64,000 bases of DNA from Ectocarpus siliculosus (GCA_000310025.1 FN649740.1:2404831-2468830), one strand, 5' to 3'. Numbered from the stretch's first letter, positions 1 through 12,329 are shown. Notes: a model not told the origin generated them from the sequence alone. Program-made: numbers and translations.

Positions 1-96
1 GGGGGGGGGGCATACTCTTATGTTTTGCATACCTTAGCGGTTAGACCATTGACCACGCGTCCTCAAGGGGACGGAGCATTGTTCCCACAGGACCGA
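1..96 (-). repeat. 3' tail of LINE-like element, ending in poly-C
   Basis: Read on the minus strand, this follows the stop of the retroelement ORF at 97 and ends in a run of C (10 G on the plus strand, cut by the window edge). The same tail recurs at 4,821-4,913 and, much shorter, at 62,970-62,990. In all three the element strand runs into a TATGAGTAC-like stretch followed by poly-C. I infer it is the 3' untranslated end of a retroelement family. Confidence 0.5.
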
Positions 97-360
97 TCAT
101 TCCTTCCTACTTTGCCAAAGGTGGATCAAAAATGTCTTCCCCAGTCTATCTATCCTACCGATATCACTGCCCACCTTTTCAACCCACTTCCCATGCCCCA
201 GTACAGCTAACGTCTTCTCCTGGCCATCCCATGCCTCAAGCATCTCCCTGTACTTTTCTTCTACCTTTCCCAGCTCAGTCATGTACACTTCCCTCTCCTT
301 GTACAACCGACATTCCGCGACTACATGAACACGGTCTTCGCACTCGGAGCCGCAATCACA
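97..360 (-). pseudogene. C-terminal fragment of a LINE-type reverse transcriptase ORF
   Basis: The minus-strand frame has a zinc-knuckle-like pattern near 310-360 (C-x-C-x3-C-x4-H-x4-C, reading CDCGSEC then H and C). A charged helical tail follows (EKYREMLEAWDG, then IDRLGKTFLIHLWQSRKE and a stop). A Cys/His cluster followed by a short basic tail is typical of the C-terminus of non-LTR retrotransposon polyproteins. No reverse transcriptase core is visible in the window; the element is 5'-truncated or continues in sequence I could not frame. Identification rests on pattern only. Confidence 0.45.
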
Positions 361-395
361 TCCTCAAGAGGGGGGGTAAAGAGGGCGCATCGTAG

Positions 396-649
396 CTCGT
401 GGCTCAGTGGGCGCGGAGGAACGGGGGGTACGGTTTGATACTGTAGCGTGCACGGGAACAAGTACAGCGCTGCTAATCAAAAACGGAACGGATTTGCCTG
501 CGGGTTATGGGATGTTCTGCTGCTCGAACTCCCCCCCCCCGATGGTCCATCCTGGTTAGGTAGGTAGGAAGAGACGCGAGGGTTTCGGCATCAAGCAGCA
601 AGCACCACCAAAACGCCAGGTAAACCACACCCTATCCCAAAACCTCATC
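396..649. other. Intergenic, nothing recognised
   Basis: Non-coding sequence between the LINE fragment and the 3' end of the minus-strand coiled-coil gene. It contains a poly-C run near 531-540. It probably includes the 3' untranslated region of the neighbouring gene, whose stop is at 650. Confidence 0.3.
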
Positions 650-3600
650 CTACGTAATACTACCATCGAGCTCCAACAAGCAAATCCTTGCTTCAACCGC
701 ACCACCCCTCTGGCCGCCGTTCCCTCCCCCCTCCCCCAACCCTACCTGTCCCAACGACAGCACAGCCGATGCCTGCCGCCCGGCCGCCGCGCGCCACTCC
801 CGTGCTTCCGCCGCCGCTTCCGCCGCCGCCCTCTCCAGGGCCGCACGCTCGTTCCCCAGCCTTCGCGCGAGGGCCTCCAGGCGCCGAGCGCCTTCGGTGC
901 CCCCCGCGGGCTTGACGCCTCGGAGGAGGCGCAGGCAGGGGGCGCTGGAGCTGTCGGACGCGGCGCCTTCGGTGACGGTGATGGGTCGGTTTCGTTGGTG
1001 GGTGGGGCGGTAGCGGTGAGGATACAAGGCGAGGAGATGACGACGATGTGTGAACGGAAGGGATGTTGTTGTTGTTGTTGTTGTTGTTGTCGTTGTTGTT
1101 GTCGTTGGTGTTGTTGTTGCTGTTGTGAGGTTCGGTAGATATCCATTGTCGGTTGGTCTGGAGGGAAGCGGGGCGATCGTGCAAACCGGACGACGAGGAA
1201 CAACCACACGGAGGAGGGGCAGGAGAAGAAGGAGCGGTGTACGACAAAAAAGACACAAGCCCATAATCTATCCAAAACATATTTTGTGCGAAAACGAACA
1301 AGAAGGCGTTCCTTCGGAAGAGCACTTACTTCCATGCGCCCGCCCAGTTAGCGGCAAGAATCGCTTGCTAGCTACTGTAGCAGAGGGGTGCCGGAAGGAC
1401 CCCTCCGCAAAGTGACGCCACCAGCTGCCGTCGCACAGAAATCTCTGCACTGGTTGCACCGCCGGAACACGCGCTACAACCAGGAAAACACACGAGATAT
1501 CTGGGAGAGCGGCGGCCGAGTCCCGCTGTCCCGCCGACCCTGCTGAGTCTGCGAGCACCAAAAAGACAGGGTGCAGCTCCAAGAAAAAACAAACGAGCTG
1601 TTGAACGCTTCTGGTTACCGCCTCTATCTACGAAGACGGATTAGGGTTAGGGTTAGGGTTAGGGTTAGGGGTTAGGGTTAGGATTGCTGTTGGCTCCTCA
1701 CCTGCACCCTCCGGGGAGCACGGCACCGCCACTCCCAGCGCCGCAGCGGCAACCACGAGACCCGAAAACGTATCCCGTACTTCCGCGATAGCCTTCACCG
1801 TTCCCGCCTCCCCCCCCGAGCACCCTCCCCTCGCAACCGGTAGCAGCAGCGACCCAACTCCCACGGTCGCGGGAAGCGGCAGCCTACCCGCCGAGGCGCA
1901 CGCCGCTGGTGCGCGGCCACCGCCGCCGCCGCAGCCATCACCACCGTCACCCCCGGTTACGCCGACCAAGAGAGCCTCCAGCGCACGGGTCGCCGCCGCC
2001 GCCGCCTCTTCGAACTGCCGCAGAGACGGCGCATCCAGGTGATACATCTCGCGGATCTCGGGTACCGCGCTCCCCTCATCGGACGCCACCGATGCTGCCG
2101 CTGCTGCCGCCTCCGCCGCAGCTGCCGCCGCGGCTTCCGCGGCCCTGGCCGCCACCGCGCCTCCTCCCCCAGCGGCACGCGCGCCTGCCCGGCTGCAAGC
2201 CCCGCCGCCGCCGCTAGCCCCGCCGGGGGGGGTGCGGGAAGGACCAGACAGTGACAACGCTGCCGAAGAATACGGAGAAGTCCCCCCCCCATTCCTTCCT
2301 CCTCCTCCTCCGTCATCCGCTAATAGCACGGAGGCGTGTCCTGCGGCCGGGGATGCCCCCGCTCGCCGGTGGTGCGACTCTCCGTGCGCCGGCGGGGGAC
2401 ACGTGAAGTGGTCTGGATCGAGGGCGCGGAGGCGGATATCTCGCGGCCGCCGCTGACCGCCACCGCCGCCGCGCGCGGGGTGAGGACTACTGAGGAACAT
2501 TCCTGTTTTATTAACGTTTTTGATGCGGTCGGTATTTTCTTCGTTATGGAGGTAGACAGATCAGATCATGGCAGATCAGGTGTGTGTGTGCGAGAGAGTT
2601 GGGGCCAGGCCTGGAAATTTCCTGTCGTTTTTGTAGATATTTCGTTTCTGTTGTCATCATGGAAGGTAGGTAACGGTTTTGGTAGACAGATTAGATCATG
2701 AAAGATCAGGCGTGTACGTCCGAGAGAGCTTTCGGGGGGTGGGGTCAGGGAGCCGGGGGCAGCAGAGGGAAGGTGGAGCGGCTTTCTGTTTCGCGGGCAG
2801 GCGGGCTGAAAGGGGGCAACACGACGAACACTTCGGAGCCAGCAAATCCTAGAACAACGCGGGGGCGACCGGGGGACGGGGGGTCATCATGTGACATACT
2901 CCTTTTCAGAGGAGCTTATTCCACTGACGTACAACACATAGAGTGCTTCAGCCCCAGCATGAGCCTACTCCTTTGTGCATGGAATTTAGTTCTCCGGTGT
3001 ATGCATACATACCTCAGGGCTAAGGTTATACCTTGAGGTTACAACCAAACCCCGGGATATCACAAGAGCGCACCACGCTCGAAGGCATGCAAAATTCAGC
3101 CCTACCAGCGTCCGGACGGGGCGAGAACAAGCAAAAGCGCAAGGGTTTTTGAACCGAGACCATTCTATCACACATGCCGACCCCGCTCTCACCGGTACTC
3201 TGACCCACGTGGATCCTTCCGTCCGCCGCCTTCTGCGCCGCCCTCTCCGCCCATCGCAACCGCCTGGCTCGGTGTCCAAGAGGAGATACAAAGAGAACAT
3301 CGTGGGGAGAGAGAGAGGATACGACCACGCCGTTGCACGTACGATGCGCAAAAAAAAAAAAACATGCGGTAGGGTGGTTCGCCGAGGAAGACACAACAAC
3401 CCTCGAGAAGGCGTGTTGTGGGCGTAAAAAAAAATATCGAGAACGAATCACGACGAAGGCGGACATGGGGACCCTGACTGAGAGTGCCATGGCGGCCCTC
3501 ACTGCAAGCGCCCAAAACAGCAAAACTGTCCACCCCACCCCGCACCCCACATCCCACACCTCGAGAGGTCCTTCACGCGGTCGAGAACCTGCCGCCAAGC

Positions 3601-6600
3601 GGGCAGCGCCGCATCTCCGAACACCCCTCCCGCCGCCACCCCGGGATAAAAACCAGCCCCGGTCCCTCCGCCGCCGCCGCCGCCGCCGGCGGCGGGACCC
3701 TTCGGGTTTCCACTGCGTTGGCGGGAGGAAACGCCGCCGGGGGATCGGGGACCACTACTCGAATAGCCATCTTGTCCCAACGAGGCCAGCTCGAGGAGGG
3801 TGTCTTCTAGGTGGCCCAGCACCGCCTTAACCTGTGGGGGCGTGTTTTTCGGGAAAACGGGGCGAGTTTGGGCGTACATCGTCCAAAAAGAGAGAAGGCG
3901 GACAGCATAAAAGTTAAACAACAAGTTGGTGTTTTGTTTTCAAGAGCGGAGAGTCGAGCGCGCCCTAGACAAGCAAAAGACTTGGTGCGAACAGCGCATG
4001 CTAGAGGGAAGGTGTCTCGACTCTTAGCCCGTAGGAAGGTACGGCGGCACGTCAACTGCTGTTTCACGACGGGGGGGGCGGACGTGGTCGAAGGCCAAGA
4101 GACGAAAGGACAAAGAAAGCGTGAAACGAGTACGCGTTGGCTACATAACGCGCTGCCGTTACGCTCTGCCTTCCTGTTCTCACAGAAAACGGCGGTGCAC
4201 TGCTGCTGCTGCTGCTACTGCTGCTACTGCTGCTGCTGCTGCTCTGCTGCTGCTGCCAAAGGCAAAGGAGCAACGCTACCAGACACCTCTCTTCGTGCGC
4301 GCGGAAAACACAAACAACTGAGATGCATGCCTGCTGCGAGAGCAAACAACCAAAACCCTAGCGACCAAGAACAAGTTGTATTGCCTTCTTCACGCTCACA
4401 CGCGCGCCTGGCACAACACCCTGCCTGCCCACCTCTTGCGTCACCGCTGAACTAGCGTCCACGGCGCACCACTGCAGCCTGACCTGCCGCCTCAGCTGCG
4501 CCACCTGTCCCCTCAGGATCGCGTCGCAGGCGGCCGCCTCTGGTCCCGGTCCGGCCGCCGCCGCCGCTCGCTCTGACGCCGCCGCCGCGGCCGAGCCAGC
4601 CCTTTCCCCCGCCCCCCCCCCGTCCTTCGCGACCTCGTGCTCCTGCTGGTGGTGGAGGTTGCGGTGGCTCGCCGTCGACGATTTCCCGGAGCTCTTCGAT
4701 CCGTTGCCTCAAGCGTAAGTTTTCGGCCACCACTGCCTCTACGTCGACCGCCGTTGCGCTACTTTCCTCCTCTCCAAAGCTGTAAATTATGGGTTGATTC
4801 AAAATTGAAAACAAATGTGTGGGGGGGGGGGGGGGGGTGTACTCATAGTTGTGCATGCCGTAGTCTTTAGACCATTGACCTCGCATCCCTACAAAGCCGG
4901 GACGGAGCATGCCGGGTTCTCACCGGCGAAGCGCCGTGAGGTATTCGGCGAGTCGCATGAAGGGTGCGCTGCATCCTGCTAAGGGTGTTCGGCATCTTGT
5001 GCTTACTTCCTTGCCTACGGATGACAGCTGCGTATGACTTAATTTATTTTCTGGTGCTTTCACTTCCAGAGACAGTTGGAAGCGCTGTGTAGCTGCCTCG
5101 AGGGTGCTTGACCAATTTTAACACAACGTGCGATTATCCCCTTTGCGCGGAGTCAGGGTTCTCGACCCCGCACAACATAATCTACTCGACCACCATTCAT
5201 GGTTACCGGAAAAAAAAAAACGAAGGCAAAAAAAAGACCCGGTAACCTGGTTGCCGAGCTCACGAAGTGATCGGCTTGTTCTACAACATCGCTGTGCGGG
5301 GGGAGGCGCAAAGCAGCGGTTGGGTGGCGGGCACAAGAGGGAGGATAGAGAAATGGATATGAGAGGTGTACCGACGAGGTCTGGTTCAAAAGAGACGCGC
5401 CCGACCCGACAACAAGCGATTCTCTTGTCTTTCGACGCGCAGCAAAAACAGTTAGACTTCTGGCGATCGGTCTCCCCACACCACAACCGTACGAACACAC
5501 GCACAGCACGGGTAGGTAGAGCAAGCAGCTTGCCACCCCTCGCATCCCCTGCCGCGCACACTCATAAAACGCCCGAAAAAAAACACAACACGAAGAACGG
5601 CGTTACCTCTTCCGTCTCTGCCCGCCCGCCACCTCCCTGGTGTTGCTGCTGCTGCCGCTTTTCAACGCGGCGGAACCTCCCGCCCCGCCAACAATGCTCA
5701 TCTCCAAGCCCACGGCGGTGTAGTCTCGCAATCTGCCCGAAAGATCACCATCATCCAGATCAAGAACGTTGGCACCGCCACCGCCGCCGTTGCCGGAGTC
5801 GGCGCCGAGGACTGCCCGCTTATCCTCCCGCGAAGAGCCAGGCGGCCGGAGGCGCGCTCTACGTGCCGTGGATCGCGGAGCCGCTCGCCGAGAGCTGCTC
5901 AAGCGTTCTTCTTCCGCCGCCCCGGCCATCGCCGCCTTCGAGTGCTTATTCTGCCGCTCGGTGGTGGTGTCAGGCTCAGAACGCGGCGCCGGCGGCGGTG
6001 ACGGCGGCAACGGAGACGTTGGTTGCCCCGTCGCTCGGCCGCAAAAACCGCCTGCAGCACCGATGCGCGGAGGCGTTACTGCTGCTGCGGCGCCCGCCTG
6101 TTCCTCCTTCCTCCCCCGCACGGGTGAGCCGTTCCGCCGCCGCTCTTCGCCTCTACCGCCGTCGCCACCGCCGTCGCCGTCGGGAGGAGCGGGCCTCCGT
6201 TCCTCCCAGGGAGATGGCACTCTTGCGGGCTCGATCGGAAACGGCGTCGACATGCTTGCCGGCCTACCACCCGCCGATAGCTTCAGCGCGGCTTGTTCGG
6301 ACAACAGCGAAGAGATTTCCTCGGTCGGTGCCGCCGCCGCTGATGCCGCACCCGCGACTGCGAACGGAGGCGTTCTTTCGAAGGCGGCATTGCCGGCGCC
6401 GCCGGCGCCGGCGGGCAGGCTACGTCTACGACGGGACGGGCGGGGCGTGCGCGCCGTCCTCAGCCCTGCCGTGCGGAGGGGGGTCGGGGAGGGCCCGCCG
6501 CCGCCGGAGGTCGCCAGCGACAGGCAGGAGGGGGAGGCTCCTCCGTCGAACCTACCGGCAGAACGATCGACGCCGCCGCCGGTATCGGCGGTGCTCTCGC

Positions 6601-9600
6601 TGATGTTGTGATTGCTGCCGCCGTGGATGCCGGTGTCGTTGGTGCTGGTGATGCCCTCGCCGTTGTTGTTGCTGACGCTATTCGTGTCACGGCCGCTGCT
6701 GCTGTCGACGCCGAGGGTGTTGCCGGAAGTGTTGATGCTCGGCGTGGGGCCTGTCGATGCAGGTGCGGGCGCAGGCGCCGCCTCCGGAGCACTTCTTCGC
6801 CTTAGCTGACGGCTGCTGACTCTTGCCGCCAAAAATCCAACAGCCCTGCGGGGCGAAACGAAAAAATGTACCAGCGTGTACATCGGGCACACGGCCGTCG
6901 ATCGCGGAGGAACATTTCTTGGCGAAGACTGTTTGGGGGTGCTCGGCAGATCTACGGGACCTCAAGGGGGGTACGTGGGTGATGTGATGGACACGCCACG
7001 TGGGGATAGTCTTGCCTCACGCATGTGTCTGTCACTCGTTAATGACAAAGGTCTTGAGCCGTCATTTTTTCCTCTTTCGGCCTCTGATGACGAAGCTGCC
7101 GCACCCAAACAAAGACTGTTGTGCGCGTTTCACCGTCTGCTGTGTGGTGGTCCAAGCGCTGCGGGTGTATGTTGCGCACCTCTGTGTGCACCAGATGTGT
7201 GTCAAGATGCCATGTGTACGCCAGACGGCTTTTGCCGAACAGCCAAAAGTAAAGAGAGTGCGCCGAGCGACCAGTGAGAAAAGGAAACGTGGCTCGCAGT
7301 TTTCAGATTGGTCTACAAACCTGCGGCGGAATATTTTCAGACATGACTGAAGATCCTTGGATGACGGGTGGCGTCACCAGCACACCACGGGATACGCCTC
7401 GATCGGTCGCACCCAGAGTCCGCTACTGGGTCGGTTGCTCTCGATGACCATCGGCCGCTCTCGACCACGTTGAAAGACTGACACCTGTTTACGAAAAAAT
7501 ACCCCCCGCACAGAAAAAAAAAAGCAAACATCGGAACGAAAGAGTCACAAATACATACATGCGCACCACCGGTCCACACACACAGGAAACTACCTGAGGC
7601 ACACGCCGGCGTCTCCCTGTAGCTTCTTCGGCGCCCTGAGGGCGGGAGCGGCGCCCAAGGCGGCAAGCACGGCCCCCACCTCCGCGAAAAAAGTCCGCCG
7701 CAGCTCGTCCTCGGCCCTGCGCAAGGCGACCGGCAGCGCCTTTGCCGCCTTGTCCAACTGGCGTGAGACGGAGACGGGACGAAGCGTTTGTTTGGTTCAT
7801 CGTGCACGGCGGCGCGGCATTGTTGAAAATGTCAGCATACATACGCAGAAGATAAAGATAACGGGTTTGTAGAGGGTGGCGGCTTTGTGACTTTAACCCG
7901 CAGTTTTATTTTTTTGTGTGTGTGGGCAAACGAGTCGTGAGCTTCTGTCATTCACACGCGTGTAGCCGACCCACGGCATTTTTGGCGCAGAGCATGCCAT
8001 GGATGCATGTCGTGCCGACAAAAAACAGGTTGAGATTATCATCGATTTTCTTATGAGGGCGTCCGAATGGCCAGCGGTCCATCAACCACGAACCGCGGAC
8101 GAAACGTTGCAGAAATTGACCCTACAGCTCGCTATCGTTGAAAGATAGTCCCGATGGTAGCAACGCAATCGAAGCACCTCTCGGCTGCGCGGCACGCCAT
8201 CCGCCCGTCTCCTTCCATCGTGAGAGCCGAGGCGGTCCAAAACACACCGCCGCCGCAGCAACAACCAAACTGCAAAGGGTGGGTTAGGTACAATATGGGA
8301 AATCGGGGCTAATTTTTAATTAGCCCGAAGCGCGACATTTTTTCCCTTCGTCCCCAGGAGGGAAAAAAAGGATCTATATATTTAGCGGGCAAAGTTGCGC
8401 AGCACGATACAGGGGCCCCAAAACTTGTTTTCCGTGAAGCCGATAAAACCCACTTCTGGGACCAGAACGACATCTACAGGGCACCGATTGACGATCTGCT
8501 CGCTTCTGAGGAAGAAGAAAACTAGCGCCCTCTGCGTCACACCGGTTTGGTCGTGCTCCGATAGCGGATGGCCGTGCTACACAAGCGTTTGTGCCCTAAA
8601 TTCGTAGGAGATCTTTCTGCCCAGCCCCGGGGTTTCTCCGCGAAAAGGCGTGCACAAAAGCGGAGATCGCGCGCACGCGCGATTGAAACCGGGAGAAGAC
8701 ACCGAGACAGACAGAGACAACAACACCACAAAAAACCACATCACCGCTGGGACGCTGATCCGAGACCAGCTATGAAAACCAGGAGGGGCCGGGCCTATAC
8801 GACCTGTGCACCGTGGGTATAGTCATGTGCCATGTGTAACCTTGCGGCGGGTGTTTAGTGATGTTGAGTGGGTCCAACCCACTGCTCCAAAAACAGCAGA
8901 CCGATGATGGTCACGAACGAACACACGACATAACACACCTTCCCAAGTCCAGATCACACCTACCATCGAGAGAAACCGTCGAGCGCGTGAGGGTCTACTG
9001 CTGCTGTGCCTTATCAGAATGGTTCCCCGCGGGATCGGTTCAGGTTGCGTACTTGCGCCGCGCTACTGACTGTCTTCGCACAAACCGTGCCCTGCCTGCT
9101 GTTGCTGTTGTTGGGTCTGTTCCAGATGCCCAGATGCGCGTGTTTGCGTCCGCACAGCGGGAAGACGTCACATTTTGTTTCGTCGTGGGTGTGTGTATGT
9201 GCATCAACGGAAAAGAAACAACCGCATGTAAAGTGCAAAATATTGAACGCGGGGGGCGCACATACACCCATCGTCGCTCATTCCGCCGCACGCTTGTCCC
9301 TCTGATGGTGCACGCGTAGCTGCACCACAAACGATTCACGCTGCTGTGTATCGGGATTCGTGCACCATCAGCATCGCAGATAAGACTACTGTAAGGTATT
9401 GAGTCACTACCCCGCGCGGCTCATCACCCCGCCCTATCTAGTACTCCCCGGGCCCCCCTCACCGTGCCCCCCCCCCCTGCTAAGAAACTGGGCTGCGCCA
9501 AAAGAGTCAACAATACGCCTATACATACGCACCTGCCGCGCCCTGTTTCGCTCCATCTGCAGCTGCGCGCATGCCATGACGGCCTCTTTGCCTTCTGGCA

Positions 9601-9601
9601 G
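650..9601 (-). CDS. Multi-exon low-complexity coiled-coil protein (5' end not found)
   Basis: Function not recognised. Exons inferred in transcription order: 9,601-9,533 (LPEGKEAVMACAQLQMERN, helical), 7,757-7,594 (LDKAAKALPVALRRAEDEL, helical), about 6,817-5,607 (long Ser/Gly/Pro-rich segment with GSSREDKRAVLG), 4,779-4,484 (coiled coil, VVAENLRLRQRIEELREIV), 3,831-3,560 (VKAVLGHLEDTLLELASLG), about 2,216-1,702 (Ala-rich helix with EIREMYHLDAPSLRQFEEA), and a terminal exon from about 925 to 650 (RRLEALARRLGNERAALERA, ending in LLELDGSIT and a stop). Donors are GT with AG acceptors at the ends I could place. The 4,484-4,779 exon seems to need a frame change across its G-rich tract, which may be sequence error. 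Heptad-rich segments separated by disordered linkers suggest a structural or scaffold protein. The exon set is a model without transcript support. Confidence 0.45.
1065..1126. repeat. TTG trinucleotide microsatellite
   Basis: Near-perfect (TTG)n with occasional TCG and CTG units. It lies in the intron before the terminal exon of the minus-strand coiled-coil gene. Confidence 0.85.
1641..1682 (+). repeat. Interstitial telomere-like repeat (TTAGGG)n
   Basis: About seven consecutive TTAGGG units, one with an extra G. On the minus strand it lies just inside an intron, about 20 nt past the GTGAGG donor at 1,701. TTAGGG is a common eukaryotic telomere unit; here it is internal and flanked by coding exons on both sides. 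Confidence 0.85.
4201..4254. repeat. CTG/CAG trinucleotide microsatellite
   Basis: Interrupted (CTG)n with CTA and CTC interruptions. It lies between exons of the minus-strand coiled-coil gene. Confidence 0.8.
4821..4913 (-). repeat. Truncated copy of the poly-C-tailed LINE 3' end
   Basis: On the minus strand this reads GCTCCGTCCC, then GGTCAATGGTCTAA, then TATGAGTACA and a run of 15 or more C. It matches the tail at 1-96 with point differences. It carries no ORF and is inserted about 40 nt upstream of the acceptor of the coiled-coil exon ending at 4,779. Confidence 0.55.
8306..8368. other. Two adjacent perfect hairpins
   Basis: The first has a 9-bp stem GGGCTAATT with a 3-nt loop (8,306-8,326). 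The second pairs a TTTTTTCCCT arm with an AGGGAAAAAA arm around a short loop (8,338-8,368). No gene is called here; it is upstream of the first exon I could place for the minus-strand coiled-coil gene's second exon. Function unknown; a terminator or 3'-processing signal is possible. Confidence 0.5.
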
Positions 9602-11349
9602 CTGCCCCCCCCCCCGCCCAGACCCCCGGCGGACAGCAGTGGGAACGGTAACATGATCGCGCACGATACATAGATGACACGCCAAGGGAAGGGGGTGGGA
9701 GATACAGCTAGCTGAGAAAAAAATTAAGAAATAGCAGCAGTCAGCAGCAGTCAAAACAAACGGGGCGGATATTCGACGAGATAAAGAACGAATGGTGGTG
9801 CAAGAACGGTCGTCGTAGTTCGGATTCCTTGTCAAGAAGGAGGCTTGGAGCCGAAGCACCAGCACTGCTGGTGGCTGGGAAGCCAAGAGCTCCAAGAGGA
9901 TATCTTTCGTTAGGTGGAGACTAATGTAGTCCATTGGACTATTCGTCAGCGCTGACGAAGGAGTTGGAGTAGCCTTTATCCAACACACAGCATGGGGTCG
10001 ATACATGTAGTCTAGTTCCCGTTGTGACGTATGCTATGCATATGAGTTAGTCCCCGCCCTTTGGGAAGGGCTAATAGTGGCCATTACATATTTGCGCGCG
10101 GGGCAATTCAGCACAGGCAGATGTTCGTTGATTGGCGGACATGTACACGCGTGGATCCTGTGTGTGATGCCTCGTGAGAAGAGGAGGCTGAGGGACAGAC
10201 TTTTACTTCAGGACACAAAGCCCGGTCTTCTTCTGCAAGTTCCATCGAGTGTCCTCTACCTACCGCTGTTTTAATTTACACCTACAAAAGCTCGACCTGG
10301 GGGACTATCAACGAGTACTGTATTATGCAAAGAACATGACCTCTGCCCTGGATACCACGCCTATTTTAGTACACAACCCGCGAGGGATTGACTACGCACA
10401 CATAGGGCGCCACATGTTGACGAGAAGCACCGAACGCGTTCGTCCGCGCTCAGGTGCGTACCATCACGCCTACATACATACCTCCGCCAGAAGGCCGAGA
10501 AGCACCCGCTGCTTCGTGCGCCAACTTAGCTCCCCAAGATCAGCCGCACTCTGAAAGCAATGATTAGAGAGGAGAGATAGAGAGAGAGACGGGCGTCGTG
10601 TGGACCGGGGGGCGAGTGAACCAAACAAAGCCGGTCGAGAAAAGGCTCGATGCGCGCAAGTCAGGAGTCATCCAGTGCAAAGTTCTAGGGATTGTGTCAA
10701 TCCAAAGAACAACATCTTGTGCAAACAAGAGATGAATTGCTATGGTGTGAAGCGTGCTTTGCACTGCTGTCTCACAGCAAATGATTGTTTTTTTTTTTTA
10801 AGGAGATGGCGATCAAACGGACTTCTACGGGTATTATACTGTTTTTCTCTCTCAGTTACTTACCAAGGTCGAACATCCCGCCAACTCGCGAAGTTGGCAC
10901 AAAAGATCCTCTCGACTTGACGCCATCGACACTGAGCACCGCCCTTTGTTGCCCTGCGGCAGACACAGGCTGCAGGAGACAGCAGACAGAGCAAGATCTC
11001 TCTCTGTCGGGAGCTGCCGAGCGCCGACGGAGCTCCGTGAAATTGAAAGCCTACCTGCGCGATGTTCGATACGGGGCCCCATGAGGTTAGTCTAGTGTTG
11101 CAGTTGTTTGCCATGCAGCAGCATTCCGTCCGAAAGCTCAACAAGGTGCACATACACCGAGGCGAAACCCACCGTGACAGAAGAGATACACCAGGAGGCC
11201 GGTAGCATTGAAGCAACAAGAACCGTCAGGGTCCAGCGGCACCCCGAGTACTGCCAAGGTGAGTCTTTTCTTCCAGGTCTTTCTTGAGTCCCAGCTGACA
11301 CGGGCGCTCGCCGAAAACAGCTGGAGGATCAGACGCGGCCAGCAATCTC
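9602..11349. other. Intergenic, no gene recognised
   Basis: Only short unconvincing ORFs. It should contain the missing 5' end and promoter of the minus-strand coiled-coil gene. A GA-rich tract is at 10,566-10,590 and a poly-T run near 10,790-10,799. Confidence 0.3.
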
Positions 11350-11850
11350 GGTCGAGGTTGGCGCGGCCTGTCTCTACTGGTCCCTGGTGCTTTGTTTTGC
11401 TTTGGTTACTTCCGAGCGTGTGTTGCAAGTGAAGTTCTTTTTTCCAGCACCAATTTTGTCGGATAGTTGTTCGGTGACTGCGCCGCAGCTGTGCAGCCTC
11501 TCTGCCATCTGCAAAGGTTATCTCCGTAAACAGCCGTGAGGGACTAGCAATTGCGACGCAACCAAGCCACGCCGGTCACGGTCGGCGCGCGGGCTGTCTC
11601 TACCGGCCCCTTGTGCTTTGTTTTGCTTTATTTAGTTGCGAGCGTGTGTTGCAAGTCATGTTCTTTTTTTCCAGAACCGCATCTGTCGGAGAGTTGGTCG
11701 TTTACTGCGCAGCGGCTGTGCAGCGTATCTGATATCTGCCAACGTTCATCTCTGTAAACAGCCGTGAGTGATTAGCGTTGTGCAAGATGCGACGCAATAA
11801 GCCACGCCGGTCACGGTCGGCGTGCGGCCTGTTGCTACCGGCCTCTGGTG
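11350..11850 (+). repeat. Imperfect tandem repeat upstream of the LRR-ROCO start
   Basis: Two diverged units of about 230 bp plus the start of a third, beginning near 11,350, 11,577 and 11,811. Each starts with a GGTCGG/GGTTGG-C-GCG motif and has GTCTCTACYGG or similar. The two full units share TGCTTTGTTTTGCTTT, GAGCGTGTGTTGCAAGT, TTCCAG and ACAGCCGTGAG. The array ends about 110 nt before the ROCO start codon, so it probably lies in the promoter or 5' leader. Confidence 0.6.
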
Positions 11851-11959
11851 GTTTGACGCCAGGGGAGGCTTGCGTCGTCTTTTGCCTTTTTCTTCCACTA
11901 AACGTCATTTTTGCGAATATCCCGCAAACTTCCGCACCCACCCCAGGTCCACTCCTGCG

Positions 11960-12132
11960 ATGGCGTCGACGGACCGTGACGCACTGGTTGCTCTATACAA
12001 GGCGACCGACGGGGCGAATTGGAGAAACAGGAGAAACTGGAATACTGATGCACCGCTAGGGCAATGGGACGGGGTCAAAGTCAACGACCAGGGCCGCGTG
12101 GTGAAGTTGGAGCTGGACACAAACAACCTAAG
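11960..12132 (+). CDS. ROCO exon 1: N-terminal LRR cap
   Basis: Starts with MASTDRDALVALYKATDG and continues through WRNRRNWNTDAPLGQWDGV to KLELDTNNL, the usual N-terminal cap and first LRR of this family. The ATG at 11,960 is chosen because it begins the conserved cap. The exon's natural end lies at 18,646-18,647: removing the insertion and one copy of the TAAG duplication restores AAC-CTA-AGA-G followed by GTATTT, i.e. NNLRG then a donor, matching the phase-1 donors of the other LRR exons. Confidence 0.85.
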
Positions 12133-12200
12133 TGTGAAAAGAGGGAATCGTCCTCGACAGACGTTGGGGAGTTTCTACCTTTATGAAGGTGGTCTCCACA
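12133..12200 (-). repeat. TRIM long terminal repeat (3' copy)
   Basis: 68 bp, TGTG...CACA, identical to 18,574-18,641. Target duplication TAAG lies immediately left. The polypurine tract lies immediately to the right on the plus strand (as a C/T run). Confidence 0.8.
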
Positions 12201-12329
12201 TTACCCCCCCCTTTTTTCGAGACTTTTTCTTGTTGCCCAGGCAAGAGAAGTCTTCTTGGGGTAACCGGAACCCGACCGGCTGGCGGCGGGGCGATTCACA
12301 TTCCTCACAATCCTCTGTACGTGTTTTAC

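Noticed and set aside
5128-6603. Long plus-strand ORF (491 codons) rich in Arg, Pro and Ser
   Set aside because: Composition shadow of the minus-strand Ser/Gly/Pro-rich exon at 5,607-6,817; no domain and no splice context.
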